Shown here one piece after another: positions 1-9,177 of a stretch of DNA of 64,000 nt (positions are counted from its first letter, which is position 1; the number at the start of each line of letters is the position of its first letter). The position numbers and the translations under genes are program-made. The stretch comes from Actinoplanes sichuanensis (GTDB lineage Bacteria > Actinomycetota > Actinomycetes > Mycobacteriales > Micromonosporaceae): assembly GCF_033097365.1 (NCBI RefSeq), contig NZ_AP028461.1, positions 1,798,001 through 1,862,000 of the forward strand. The letters are read 5' to 3'. Under the pieces are notes generated by a model, which ran no database searches, was not told the origin of the DNA, and was given only the letters and a program-made list of their open reading frames with translations.

Positions 1-329
1 TCGTCGTCACCGTCGGTCAGCAGCTCCCGGGTGATCGCCGGCCACGCCGCCCGGTCCCCGACCTTCGACAGCGTGTGCAGCGCCTGACTACGTGCCCGCG
101 GATTCGCCGACCGAACCTGCTCGACCAGCCGTGGCACCGTCACCGCCGCCGGATGCCGGGTGATCGCCCAGGTGAGCATGTCCCGCACGTAGAAGTCCGG
201 CTCCACCGCGCACCTGCCGATGAGCCCGTCGACATACCCCGGGTCCGGCGCGGTGCCGATGGCCATCACGGCCTGCAACCGCACCGACGAACTGGTGTTC
301 TCCAACCCCTGGAGAGCCTGCATGATCAC
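1..329 (-). CDS. HEAT-repeat protein, N-terminal fragment (runs off window)
   Basis: Open frame on the minus strand that continues past base 1, so only about 109 N-terminal residues are visible. They form paired amphipathic helices typical of HEAT repeats: the text alternates short phrases such as SSVRLQAVMAIG, YVRDMLTWAI and ARSQALHTLSKVGD at about 30-residue spacing. HEAT proteins are protein-binding scaffolds; no enzyme motif is visible. I place the start at a GTG (329) because GGAGGT lies 7 bases upstream; an ATG two codons later is the alternative. It diverges from the exported protein at 421. The fold is fairly clear, the role unknown. Confidence 0.7.
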   Translation of the reverse strand, partial: MIMQALQGLENTSSSVRLQAVMAIGTAPDPGYVDGLIGRCAVEPDFYVRDMLTWAITRHPAAVTVPRLVEQVRSANPRARSQALHTLSKVGDRAAWPAITRELLTDGDD

Positions 330-420
330 CGAGATCACCTCCACGACCCAGTGAAGGCCTTACCACAGTGTCAAGGTCAAGGCCGATTCTCCTCGGCTCT
401 CCGGGCCGGCCGCCGATGCC

Positions 421-1008
421 GTGTCCGTGACGCCGCCGCGACTTTCTCCCCTCGCCCGTCGGGTGGCCGTCGGCGCCGGAGTCCTCGCCGTTGCGGGGAT
501 CGCCGCCGCCGTCGTGTTCGAAGTCGTGGGTGCCGACCGATCGGCTGTCCCGCCGTTCGTGGTGGCACAGACTCCCGAATCCGAGCTGGTCATCACCACT
601 GTCAAGATCATGAGAGGGCTGGGTGCGTCCCAGACTCTGACCGGCGCCGATGGCACCCGCGTCGAGATCGCCGCCCGCCTCGACCCGGACCGGCCGCCGC
701 TGGACATCGGCCCGGAGCGCACCCTGTTCTTCACCGTGCGCCTGAAGAACACCGGCCCCGTCCGGGCCTCGGCTGAACTCGCCCCGGGAACGAGACTGCT
801 CGACGGCTCCGGCGGTTCCTACCCGGCCGACCTCTCGCGCTCGGTCCCGATCGACCCCACCCTGGCCGACGATTGGCAGCTGGAGCCGGGTGACCAGGCC
901 GACCTGGCCCTCGTCGTCCCGGTCCGCACGGACACGAAGCCGTTCCTGCTGTCGATCGTGCATCCGATGGGCGGCACTCCCCGCGCCGAGTGGGTCTTCC
1001 CCAGCTAG
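421..1008 (+). CDS. membrane-anchored exported protein, unknown function
   Basis: 195 residues from a GTG start. A basic N-terminus and one hydrophobic segment (about residues 12-38) suggest a single-pass protein with the rest outside the cell. The outer part has a beta-rich look (TLFFTVRLKNTG, then an ADLALVVPV strand near the end) reminiscent of DUF4352-type immunoglobulin-like domains, but I see no decisive motif. It stands alone between a divergent HEAT gene and a convergent membrane gene. No strong ribosome binding site precedes the GTG, so the start is uncertain. Real gene likely from its frame structure; function unassigned. Confidence 0.6.
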   Translation: MSVTPPRLSPLARRVAVGAGVLAVAGIAAAVVFEVVGADRSAVPPFVVAQTPESELVITTVKIMRGLGASQTLTGADGTRVEIAARLDPDRPPLDIGPERTLFFTVRLKNTGPVRASAELAPGTRLLDGSGGSYPADLSRSVPIDPTLADDWQLEPGDQADLALVVPVRTDTKPFLLSIVHPMGGTPRAEWVFPS

Positions 1009-1041
1009 GGAGTTCCGAATGTCGGGTGGTGGTCCGAACGC

Positions 1042-1608
1042 CTACACCGGCGCGGTGTAGCGGGAATCGCGTGCCTGCAGCAGGGCGGCCGCGACGGTGC
1101 CGTAGAGACTGAGGCCGGAGCCGACTCCGGCGATCAGGGCGACCGTGGCGGCGGAGGCGCCGAGGGCGTACGCGACGAAGCCGGCCAGGCCGAGCAGGGT
1201 CATCGCGGCGCCCAGCCAGTGGAAGAGGGGGAGGCGCCAGGCCCACGCCAGGGCGAAGAAGTGGGTGCCGACCACCACGGCCACCCAGGCGATCCCGGTC
1301 TCCGGGCGCTGCAGCACCTGATTGATCACATACAGGCCGCCGAACAGGGCGATCACCTCGACGGCGACGATCACCTGATAGCGCCGGTCGGCGAAGCCGG
1401 CGCCCTCGGGTGACGTGGTCCGGCCGGTACGCGCGGTCCGGAGCAGCGCGACCACCAGGACCGCCGCGATCACGGCGCCCGCGGCGCGGATCACCAGGGG
1501 CCACGGCGCCGGCAACCCGCTGCTGTTCACCATCATGAACACCGTGCCGAACGAGATCGCGATGAGCGATCCGATCACCATGCCATCAGGCCGTCGAGTC
1601 CCCGTCAT
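1042..1608 (-). CDS. six-TM integral membrane protein, unknown
   Basis: 188 residues, nearly all hydrophobic, with about six predicted membrane helices (roughly 10-30, 37-56, 77-97, 106-124, 128-150, 153-177) and short loops. No transporter signature or catalytic motif is visible. It begins 24 bp after the ROK regulator stop on the same strand, so it is probably the third gene of the alpha-galactosidase/ROK transcription unit, though nothing in the sequence ties it to sugar use. Starts at ATG 1608. Family not recognised. Confidence 0.7.
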   Translation of the reverse strand: MTGTRRPDGMVIGSLIAISFGTVFMMVNSSGLPAPWPLVIRAAGAVIAAVLVVALLRTARTGRTTSPEGAGFADRRYQVIVAVEVIALFGGLYVINQVLQRPETGIAWVAVVVGTHFFALAWAWRLPLFHWLGAAMTLLGLAGFVAYALGASAATVALIAGVGSGLSLYGTVAAALLQARDSRYTAPV

Positions 1609-1632
1609 GGACGATGATCCTATCGATGCCCA

Positions 1633-3045
1633 TCAGCGGCGCAGGTGGGACTGCAGGACCAGGGCGGCGGCGCCGGTGGCCGAGGCGGTGGCGGCGGCCA
1701 GTGAGACGGTGACCGTCACTGATCGGCGCCACGTCTTGGTGTCGGCGGGGGCGACCCGGCGCATGATCGCCGGACCGTAGACGAAGGACGCCGCGGCGAA
1801 ACCGGGGCCGGTCAGCACCACCAGGTCCACGTCCAGGAGGTTCACCACCGATTCGGCGGCGGCTGCCACGTACCGCGCGGAATTCTGCAGCAGGGCCAGG
1901 CAATGGGGTGCACCGGCCCGCGCGGCCCGGGCCACCGCGGCGAAGTCGGCGGCGACGCCGCGGCCGGTCGCGTCGCCCAGGCCCGTCTCGGCCAGCGCGG
2001 TCGGGTCGGAGCGGGCGGCGACCACCACAGTGCGTGGCCCGGCCAGGGCCTCCAGGCAGCCGCGGCTTCCGCACCAGCAGGGTGGGCCGTCGACCTCGAC
2101 GCAGATGTGCCCGAATTCGCCGGCCGCGCCGCGCCCGCCGCGCAGGGCCCGGCCGTCGGCGACGATGCCGGCGCCGATCCCGCTGCCCATGTAGAGGGCG
2201 GCGAAGGCGCGTTCCGGGCCGACGCGGGCCACCCAGTATTCGCCCACCGCCGCGGCGGTCGCGTCGTTCTCGACCAGCACCGGCCAGCCGGTCTCGTCGG
2301 CCAGGCGGCGGCCGAGTCGGTCGGCGTCCCAGTCGCGCAGGTGCGGTGGGGAGTCCCAGCCGGGTGGCAGGCCGCCGGCCGGGGCCGGCCAGACGACGCC
2401 GATGCCGAGGCACCGCGCATGATCCACGCCGGACCCGGCGAGCAGCGTGCCGATCCCCTCGACGAGATGGGCGAGCAGGTCACCACCGGCGGGGGTGGAA
2501 GACAAGACCAGGGAGGCGGCGGCAGGCGAGGCCGGCGACACGATGGCGGATGAGGCCGAGGCGGCGGCAGGCGGGGCCGGCGACACGATGGCGGATGAGG
2601 CCGAGGCGGCGGCAGGCGGGGCCGGCGACACGATGGCGGATGAGGCCGGGGAGGCGACGGGGAGTTGCGGGGGAACGGTGGGGGCGGACGGAGCGGGGCG
2701 GGTCAGACGGGAGATCACGCCGCCGGTCTGGCCGGTCAGGACGAAGGTGGTCACGTCCCGGTCGAGGTGGACGCCGACGGCCAGCCGGGCGGCCGGGTCG
2801 AGGCGCAGCAGGGTGCGCGGTTTGCCGCCGGTCGGGGTGCGGCCGGTCTCGACGACGAGGCCCTCGTCCAACAGGCGGCGGACGGTCATCGACACGGCGG
2901 CCTCGGTCAGGCCCGTCACGGCGGCGAGCTCGACCCGGCTGAGTTGCTCGGAAGCCCGGATGGCGTCGAGGATGCTCTCGCGTGCGGCGGGCCGGCGGCC
3001 TCGGCCCGGGCGGCTCGGTGCCGGCTCGCCGACCGCTTCCCTCAC
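1633..3045 (-). CDS. ROK-family transcriptional regulator with repeat-expanded linker
   Basis: 470 residues. Residues about 22-70 form a winged helix-turn-helix (SRVELAAVTGLTEAAVS), and residues about 90-115 and 188-450 form the ROK sugar-kinase-like fold. The ROK zinc signature is intact: H313 followed by C323-x-C325-G-x-x-G-x-C330. Such proteins repress sugar genes until a sugar ligand binds. The GTG start at 3045 overlaps the TGA of the upstream alpha-galactosidase by 4 bp, so it is translationally coupled and probably controls that gene and the divergent mannosidase. Oddity: residues about 115-187 are a Ser/Ala/Pro-rich insert made of three 15-residue repeats inside what is normally a compact domain; typical ROK regulators are about 380-410 residues. 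Confidence 0.92.
   Translation of the reverse strand: MREAVGEPAPSRPGRGRRPAARESILDAIRASEQLSRVELAAVTGLTEAAVSMTVRRLLDEGLVVETGRTPTGGKPRTLLRLDPAARLAVGVHLDRDVTTFVLTGQTGGVISRLTRPAPSAPTVPPQLPVASPASSAIVSPAPPAAASASSAIVSPAPPAAASASSAIVSPASPAAASLVLSSTPAGGDLLAHLVEGIGTLLAGSGVDHARCLGIGVVWPAPAGGLPPGWDSPPHLRDWDADRLGRRLADETGWPVLVENDATAAAVGEYWVARVGPERAFAALYMGSGIGAGIVADGRALRGGRGAAGEFGHICVEVDGPPCWCGSRGCLEALAGPRTVVVAARSDPTALAETGLGDATGRGVAADFAAVARAARAGAPHCLALLQNSARYVAAAAESVVNLLDVDLVVLTGPGFAAASFVYGPAIMRRVAPADTKTWRRSVTVTVSLAAATASATGAAALVLQSHLRR
2516..2650. repeat. in-frame 45-bp tandem repeat inside the ROK gene
   Basis: Two near-identical 45-bp units (2531-2575, 2576-2620) flanked by partial copies. Each encodes 15 residues (SAIVSPAPPAAASAS on the minus strand), so copy-number change keeps the frame. 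It explains the unusual length of this ROK protein. Confidence 0.9.
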
Positions 3046-5174
3046 TCAGCCACCTCGGTCGGGGTCACACGGACGAGCAGGACACGGTCGGGATAGAGCA
3101 CCGGCGGCCGGAGCCCGGAGGCGCCCAGCGCGCGCCCGCTGAGGCGGACGCCGTGCGGCGTGCACCAGGGTAGCGCAGCGCCCCAGGCTGCGGCGTTGCC
3201 GTCGGGGACGTCGCCCGGTGGCTGCGGGCGGACGTGATAGACGCGGTCCGGATCGAGGCCGGGCAGGGTCACCACACCCGGTGGGTACGACACACTCGTC
3301 GCCGTCGCGGTCAGGGCGAACAGCGCGTCCTCGGGTCCGACCACTCCGGTGACCGAGTAGGCGGGATCGGCCACGTCACCGTGCACGAGCGTCCCGGTGT
3401 GCAGCAGCCCGCGGACCGATTTGTAGAGCGCGACCCAGGCCGTCATTTCGTCCCGCTCCTCCGGCGAGGTGAGCGACAGATCCCACTCGATACCGAAGTG
3501 TCCGAAAACGGCGGAGGCGGCTCGTACCGACAACGGCAGTGTCCGGTGTGTGGTGTGCGACGTGGGTGCCCCCACGTGCGAACCGATCAACTCTAGCGGT
3601 ACCAGCAACGACGTCCAGCGCTGGATCATCACCCGCTCGTGTGCGTCGATGCAGTCGGACGCCCACACCCGGTCGGTCCGCTCCAGGATCTCCAGATCGA
3701 CCCGCCCACCCCCGGACGAGCACGACTCGATCTCCACCTCGGGATGCCGCGTCCGCAGCTCGTCCAGCAGTCGATAGACGGCGAGCGTCTGGTCACGCAC
3801 CCCGGCCCGCCCGCTTCCGGGATGTCCGGCCTCGACCAGATCCCGGTTGTGGTCCCACTTGAGATAGGCGATGTCATTCTCGGTCAGCAGGGCGTCGAGG
3901 TGCTCGAGCACATGGTTGAACGCGTCGGCGTTGTGCAGGTCCAGAACCTGCTGCGACCGCGCCGCCGGTGGCCGACGGTGACCAACGCCCATGATCCAGT
4001 CCGGGTGGGCCCGGGCCAGGTCCGAGTCCGGGTTGACCATCTCCGGTTCGACCCACAGCCCGAACTCCATCCCCAGCGACCGGACCACCCGGATCAGCGG
4101 CCCGAGCCCGTCCGGCCACACGTCGGCCGAAACCGTCCAGTCGCCGAGCCCGGAGGTGTCGTCGCGCCGAGACCCGAACCAGCCGTCGTCGAGCACGAAC
4201 CGTTCCGCCCCGACCTCCGCCGCGGCCTGGGCCAAGGCGGTCAGCCGGTCGAGATCGTGATCGAAGTAGACGGCCTCCCACGTGTTGACGACGACGGGCC
4301 GCGGGCGGGTGGGATGATGCGGGCGAGACCGTAGATAGGTGTGGAAACGGTCGGCGATCGAGTCGAGCCCGTCCGTCCCGTACACCCCGTAGACCCACGG
4401 CGAGGTGTACGACTCACCCGCACCGAGCCCCACCTCACCCGGCAGCAGCAACTCGCCACCACCCAGCGCCGCATGCCCGTGATAGTCACGCTCGGCAACC
4501 GTCCGGGCCCCACCGGAGAACGCCGTATGCACGCCCCAGACCTGCCCGGACCGATTGGCGAAGCCGGCCGTCCCGGCGCACAGCACATACGCGGAGTCGT
4601 ATCCGGTCCGCCCGGTCCGGTTCTCCCGCACCCGCAGCCCGTGCGTGAACGCGGTCCGCTGTGGCGCCCGCTCCCGCAGATGGTGGCCGGTGAAATCCAG
4701 CAATTCCACCGCCGAATCCGGAACCGGCAGAAAAACCATCAACTGCTGAAGCCAGTACGTCCCCGGCGCCACACTGGTCAGCCGCGCGCGAGCGCGCAAC
4801 ACCCCACCGGGCAGCAACTCCAGGTCGACGGTCAGGTCCAGGCCCGCTTCCCGATCAAACCCATTGATTTGTACGGCTACGCCAACCTGATCGATGCCGG
4901 ACACCACGAATGCGCTGGACCATGCACGGCCATCCCGGTGTCCGGCGAGTCCGGGCAGCCCCAGCCATCCGGCCGACTGCTCCGGCAGGATCGAGATGCG
5001 GACCGTCCCGTCCACCGAGAACCCGATCGGCTGGGGCGCCGCCGCCAGCGCCAGCGAGTCGAGGTCGACGCGACCGAGTGCCGCTCCCCAGTGCACGATC
5101 GCCGGCAGTGCCGGACCCCGACAGTCCAGCACCACACTCACACCGTCCCTGCTCAGATGGGCGAAATCGGCCAC
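3042..5174 (-). CDS. alpha-galactosidase, GH36
   Basis: About 710 residues without a signal peptide, so cytoplasmic. It hydrolyses terminal alpha-1,6-galactose from galactosides such as raffinose-type sugars or galactomannan oligosaccharides. The GH36 nucleophile motif KWDHN sits near residue 438, followed by SCSSGGGRVD and the acid/base region WASDCIDAHER near residue 500. The frame stays open upstream to 5444 inside the divergent mannosidase gene, but that extension is low-complexity; I choose GTG 5174 because GGAGG lies just upstream (close, about 4 bases) and the length then fits the family. It is followed by the coupled ROK regulator and diverges from the beta-mannosidase, suggesting galactomannan-oligosaccharide degradation. 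Confidence 0.93.
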   Translation of the reverse strand: MADFAHLSRDGVSVVLDCRGPALPAIVHWGAALGRVDLDSLALAAAPQPIGFSVDGTVRISILPEQSAGWLGLPGLAGHRDGRAWSSAFVVSGIDQVGVAVQINGFDREAGLDLTVDLELLPGGVLRARARLTSVAPGTYWLQQLMVFLPVPDSAVELLDFTGHHLRERAPQRTAFTHGLRVRENRTGRTGYDSAYVLCAGTAGFANRSGQVWGVHTAFSGGARTVAERDYHGHAALGGGELLLPGEVGLGAGESYTSPWVYGVYGTDGLDSIADRFHTYLRSRPHHPTRPRPVVVNTWEAVYFDHDLDRLTALAQAAAEVGAERFVLDDGWFGSRRDDTSGLGDWTVSADVWPDGLGPLIRVVRSLGMEFGLWVEPEMVNPDSDLARAHPDWIMGVGHRRPPAARSQQVLDLHNADAFNHVLEHLDALLTENDIAYLKWDHNRDLVEAGHPGSGRAGVRDQTLAVYRLLDELRTRHPEVEIESCSSGGGRVDLEILERTDRVWASDCIDAHERVMIQRWTSLLVPLELIGSHVGAPTSHTTHRTLPLSVRAASAVFGHFGIEWDLSLTSPEERDEMTAWVALYKSVRGLLHTGTLVHGDVADPAYSVTGVVGPEDALFALTATATSVSYPPGVVTLPGLDPDRVYHVRPQPPGDVPDGNAAAWGAALPWCTPHGVRLSGRALGASGLRPPVLYPDRVLLVRVTPTEVAE

Positions 5175-5283
5175 CGTACCTCCGCTCCACCAGCGTTGAC
5201 GGACTTCGTTCAGTTGCTTAAGAATGGGGTGGCCCCGGCGCGGCGGCAACCCCCGAACCCCACTCGACAGGGAGTCTCCCGAC
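5175..5283. promoter_or_regulatory. divergent promoter region, alpha-galactosidase / beta-mannosidase
   Basis: 109-bp gap between two divergently read genes. It holds a relatively AT-rich patch (about 5207-5225, containing TTGCTTAAGAA) that is the best location for promoter or operator elements. I see no clean palindrome that I would name as the ROK site. Confidence 0.4.
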
Positions 5284-7752
5284 ATGCTCAAGACCGACCT
5301 GCACACCGGCTGGACCGTCCGGGCCGCCGGTGGACCGGTCCCGCCGGAGATCGCCGCCGCCCCGGTGCCCGCAACCGTCCCCGGCACCGTGCACACCGAC
5401 CTGCTCGACGCCGGTCTGATCCCCGACCCGTATCTGGGTGGCAACGAGGCCGACCTGAGCTGGTTCCACCGCAGCGCCTGGCGTTACGACACCACGGTCA
5501 CCGCCGCCCCGGCCGGGCCCGGCGAGCGCCTCGACCTGGTGTTCGACGGCCTCGACACGGTCGCCACCATCACCCTCGGCGACGAGGAACTGGGTCGCAC
5601 CGCCAACATGCACCGCGGATACCGGTTCGACGTGCGGCACCTGGTGACCGGCGGCGACGTTCCGCTCGGCATCCGCTTCGACTCGGCCCTGGAGTACGCC
5701 GAGCGGATCGAGCAGCAGCTCGGCAGCCGCCCCCGGCCGTACCCGCACCCGTTCAACGCGGTCCGCAAGATGGCCTGCTCGTTCGGCTGGGACTGGGGCC
5801 CCGACCTGCAGACCGCCGGCATCTGGAAGGGCGTGCGCCTGGAGCGCTGGCACACCGCCCGGCTCGCCGAGGTCCGCCCGCTGGCCACCCTCGACAGTGA
5901 CGGGCGCACCGGCCGGCTGACCGTGCACGTCACCGTCGAACGCGCCGCCGAGGAGCAACTCCGCGTCGAGCTGACGGCCGGTTTTCTGCGCGCCGAGGCC
6001 GTCATCGCGCCCGGCTCCGACCGTACCGTCCTGGAATTGGAAGTCCCCGGCGCACCGGTCTGGTGGCCGACCGGCCACGGTGACCAACCGCTCACCGACG
6101 TCGCCGTCACCCTCTCCAGCGGATCGGAGACACTCGACACCTACGCCACCCGGGTCGGTTTCCGGTCCGTTCGCCTCGACGAGACCCCCGATGCGTACGG
6201 CAGCCGGTTCACCCTGGTCGTCAACGAGCGGGAGATCTTCGTCCGCGGCCTGAACTGGATCCCCGAGGACCACCTCCTGACCCGGATCACCCGCGCCGAT
6301 CTGGAAGCCGCGGTCGACCGGGCCGTCGCCGCGAACGCGAACCTGCTGCGGATCTGGGGCGGCGGCATCTGGGAGTCCGACGAGTTCTACCAGGTCTGCG
6401 ACGAGCGTGGCGTGCTGGTCTGGCAGGACTTCCCGCTGGCCTGCGCCGCGTACAGCGAGGAGGACCCGATCCGGTCGGAGATCCTCGCCGAGGCCCGGGA
6501 AAATGTGGCCCGCCTCGCCCCGCACCCGTCGCTGATCCTGTGGAACGGCGGCAACGAGAACATCTGGGGCCACGAGGACTGGGACTGGAAGGCCGAGTTG
6601 AACGGCGCCACCTGGGGCGCCCGCTACTACTACGAGGACTTCCCGGCGCTGCTGGCCGAGCTCGACCCGTCCCGGCCCTACCACCCGGGCAGCCCGTCCA
6701 GCCCCGGTCACGATCCGGAGACCGTGCACCCCAACGACGACCGGTACGGCACACGGCACGAGTGGGACGCCTGGAACCGGGAGGACTACACCCACCACGC
6801 GAACTTCGTGCCGCGGTTCTGCTCCGAGTTCGGCTGGCAGGCGCCACCCACCTGGGCCACCCTGACCTCGGCGATCGCCCCGGAGGACCTGCGCAAGGAA
6901 TCACCGGTGTTCCTGCTGCACCAGAAGGCGGAGGACGGCAACGGCAAACTCGACCGCGGGCTCGCCCACCACATGCGGGTGCCGACCGACTTCGGGGACT
7001 GGCACTGGGCCACCCAGCTCAACCAGGCCCGCGCCACCACCTACGCGGTCGAGCACCTGCGCAGCCACGCCCCACGCACCATGGGCAGCGTCATCTGGCA
7101 GCTCAACGACTGCTGGCCGGTCACCTCGTGGGCCGTCGTGGACGGGGCCGGGCGACTCAAACCCTCGTGGTTCGCGCTGCGTCGGGCGTACCACCCGGTC
7201 CTGCTCTCGATCCGGGAGCGGGACGGACGGATCGTCCTGGCCGTGATCAACGACCGTGCGGAACCCTGGCGCGAAGGCGCCCGCCTGCGGCGCGTCCGGT
7301 TCGACGGCGCCGTCCAGTTCGAGACCGCCGTGGATGTCGACGTCGCGCCGAGGTCGGTGGCGCTGATCGAACTCGACGCCGAACTGCTCGCGGTGTCCGA
7401 AACCGATCGTGAGGTGCTGGTCGCCGACGCCGGTGGGCTGCGCGCGATCCACCTGTTCGCCGAGGACAAAGACCTGCACTACGACCCGGCCGCGGTCCGG
7501 GCGCACACCGTCGCGATCGAGGGCGGATACTCGGTGACCGTGACCGCCGCATCGTTCGCCCGCGACATCGCGCTGCTCGCCGACCGGGTCGCGCCCGACG
7601 CCGTCGTCGACGACATGCTGATCGACCTGCTGCCCGGCGAGACCCACACGTTCACCGTCCGCACCGCGGCCACCGTCGACGGCGAGGCCTTCAGCGCACC
7701 CGAGGTGCTGCGCTCGGCGAACGCGCTCACCCTGCCGGCCAAGGTCGGCTGA
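5284..7752 (+). CDS. beta-mannosidase, GH2
   Basis: 822 residues, no signal peptide. GH2 architecture: N-terminal jelly-roll (about 1-170, with PATVPGTVHTDL and FHRSAWRY), an immunoglobulin-like domain, then the TIM barrel. Catalytic residues are visible: acid/base E425 in the WNGGNEN motif and nucleophile E515 in FCSEFGW. These, and the WGGGIWESDEFY stretch, match beta-mannosidases (exo-release of mannose from beta-1,4-mannooligosaccharides) rather than beta-galactosidases. Start ATG 5284 has GGGAG about 9 bases upstream. Its stop overlaps the next ATG by one base, so the LacI-like protein is co-translated. Together with the divergent alpha-galactosidase it fits intracellular galactomannan breakdown. 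Confidence 0.93.
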   Translation: MLKTDLHTGWTVRAAGGPVPPEIAAAPVPATVPGTVHTDLLDAGLIPDPYLGGNEADLSWFHRSAWRYDTTVTAAPAGPGERLDLVFDGLDTVATITLGDEELGRTANMHRGYRFDVRHLVTGGDVPLGIRFDSALEYAERIEQQLGSRPRPYPHPFNAVRKMACSFGWDWGPDLQTAGIWKGVRLERWHTARLAEVRPLATLDSDGRTGRLTVHVTVERAAEEQLRVELTAGFLRAEAVIAPGSDRTVLELEVPGAPVWWPTGHGDQPLTDVAVTLSSGSETLDTYATRVGFRSVRLDETPDAYGSRFTLVVNEREIFVRGLNWIPEDHLLTRITRADLEAAVDRAVAANANLLRIWGGGIWESDEFYQVCDERGVLVWQDFPLACAAYSEEDPIRSEILAEARENVARLAPHPSLILWNGGNENIWGHEDWDWKAELNGATWGARYYYEDFPALLAELDPSRPYHPGSPSSPGHDPETVHPNDDRYGTRHEWDAWNREDYTHHANFVPRFCSEFGWQAPPTWATLTSAIAPEDLRKESPVFLLHQKAEDGNGKLDRGLAHHMRVPTDFGDWHWATQLNQARATTYAVEHLRSHAPRTMGSVIWQLNDCWPVTSWAVVDGAGRLKPSWFALRRAYHPVLLSIRERDGRIVLAVINDRAEPWREGARLRRVRFDGAVQFETAVDVDVAPRSVALIELDAELLAVSETDREVLVADAGGLRAIHLFAEDKDLHYDPAAVRAHTVAIEGGYSVTVTAASFARDIALLADRVAPDAVVDDMLIDLLPGETHTFTVRTAATVDGEAFSAPEVLRSANALTLPAKVG

Positions 7753-8594
7753 TGCCCGCACCGGGTGGCCTGATCGGGCTCGTCCTCACCGGCAGCACCG
7801 CCCGGATCGGCGTCGAACCGTTCATCATGGAGCTGATCGCGGGGATGGAGGAGGCGCTGTCCCCGCACGGCGTCACCGTCCTGCTCCTGGTCGTGCCCGA
7901 CCTCGACGCCGAACTCGACACCTACCGGCGGTGGGCCGGCGACCACACCGTGCAGGCGGTCGTGGTCGTCAACCTCGTGCACGGCGACACCCGTCCCGGC
8001 CACCTCGCCGCGCTCGGGCTGCCGGCCGTGCTCGCCGGACGAGCCGACGCCCCCACGTTCGGGCGGGTCGTCACCGACGACGCGGGCGCCGCCACCATCG
8101 CCGTCGAGATGCTGGCCGGGCTCGGGCACCGCGTCATCGGCCGGGTCAGCGGTCCGGCCGACCTGGTGCACACCGCCGAACGGACCACGGGCATGCATGC
8201 GGCGGCCGCCGACCACGACGTCCGGGTGCACATCGTCGAAGGAGACTACGGACCCGAGGCGGGGGTACGGGGAGTGCGCGCCCTCCTCGAAGCGGACCCA
8301 CCGCCGACCGCGGTCGTCTTCGACAACGACGTGATGGCGGTGGCCGCCGAACAGGAACTGATCCGGGCCGGGATCGGTGTTCCGGGCGGGGTCAGCCTGC
8401 TGGTGCACGATGATTCGCCACTGTGTGAACTGGCCGTGCCGCCGTTGTCGGCGCTCAGCATCGACGTGCACGAACACGGGATCACCGTCGGCCGGGCGGT
8501 GGTCGCCGCCCTCGACGGGGCGGAACCGGCCGAATATCCGGGCCCGCCGATCCGCGTCCTGCGCCGGGAGAGCACCGGCCCCGCCCCGTCATAG
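7752..8594 (+). CDS. LacI-type periplasmic-binding-like domain without DNA-binding head
   Basis: 280 residues. The whole protein aligns with the sugar-binding half of LacI/GalR regulators: it opens directly with a GLVLTGS strand, then VVTDD, HRVIGRVSG, TAVVFDNDVMAVAA and the LSIDVHEHGITVGRAVV ending. The usual 50-60 residue helix-turn-helix and hinge at the N-terminus are absent. The gene cannot be extended, because its ATG overlaps the mannosidase stop (TGATG). LacI proteins are normally about 330-350 residues. It may be a sugar sensor acting by protein contact, or a degraded regulator kept by translational coupling. Its stop overlaps the convergent GNAT gene by 6 bp. Confidence 0.85.
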   Translation: MPAPGGLIGLVLTGSTARIGVEPFIMELIAGMEEALSPHGVTVLLLVVPDLDAELDTYRRWAGDHTVQAVVVVNLVHGDTRPGHLAALGLPAVLAGRADAPTFGRVVTDDAGAATIAVEMLAGLGHRVIGRVSGPADLVHTAERTTGMHAAAADHDVRVHIVEGDYGPEAGVRGVRALLEADPPPTAVVFDNDVMAVAAEQELIRAGIGVPGGVSLLVHDDSPLCELAVPPLSALSIDVHEHGITVGRAVVAALDGAEPAEYPGPPIRVLRRESTGPAPS

Positions 8595-9155
8595 CCGGCG
8601 CCACATGTCCAGGGCGCCCACCTCGGTGAACCCGTGCCGCCGGTAGAACCGCCGGGCCCGCGCGTTGTCCTCGTGCACCCCACCGAACAGCACCACCACG
8701 TCCCGGCCGAGCCGGCGGATCGCCTCCCAGGCCGGGGGGATCAGGGCGTCGGCCAGTCCACGGCCCTGCCACCGGTCGGCCACACACGGGCCGAACCGGG
8801 CCGTGCGCTCCGGGTCGAGGTGGATGCCGTGCTCGGCGTACCGGGTGATCTCGTGTCCCTCGGGCAGCGACAGGCTCAGATCGACGACCCCGGCCAGGCC
8901 GACCCGGTCGACGGCGACCAGCCGCAGCTTGTCGTAACGGCCGATCGCCTCGATCCAGCCCGCCGCCGCGACCTCGTGGTCGGTGTCACCGTGCCAGAAC
9001 CGGCGGCTCGTCCCGGACAGCCCGGCCAGGAACGCCACCAGGGCCTCGCCGTCTCCGGGGAGCAGCGCGCGAATGCTCAACCCGGCACCGTCCACGGTGA
9101 TCGTCCGAGCGAGCGGCGACGGGTCGGCGGCGAGCGCGGCGATATCGGTGATCAT
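8589..9155 (-). CDS. GNAT-family N-acetyltransferase
   Basis: 188 residues. The acetyl-CoA binding core is visible: the beta4 strand (LAGVVDLSL), motif A (VADRWQGRGLADALI, the R/Q-x-x-G-x-G/A loop) and a C-terminal NARARRFYRRHGFTEVG stretch typical of GNAT motif B. Members transfer an acetyl group from acetyl-CoA to an amine; the substrate here is unknown. ATG 9155 start. It converges on the LacI-like gene. An 8-bp perfect inverted repeat lies 23 bp upstream of the start. Confidence 0.88.
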   Translation of the reverse strand: MITDIAALAADPSPLARTITVDGAGLSIRALLPGDGEALVAFLAGLSGTSRRFWHGDTDHEVAAAGWIEAIGRYDKLRLVAVDRVGLAGVVDLSLSLPEGHEITRYAEHGIHLDPERTARFGPCVADRWQGRGLADALIPPAWEAIRRLGRDVVVLFGGVHEDNARARRFYRRHGFTEVGALDMWRRL

Positions 9156-9177
9156 GGACGTGACGCCCTTCGAGTCG

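Noticed and set aside
5175..5444. 90-codon N-terminal extension of the alpha-galactosidase
   Set aside because: It would overlap the divergent mannosidase coding region, is low-complexity, and the family length fits the GTG at 5174.
5218..6798. 526-codon minus-strand frame opposite the beta-mannosidase
   Set aside because: Antisense of a GH2 gene with both catalytic glutamates; not protein-like.
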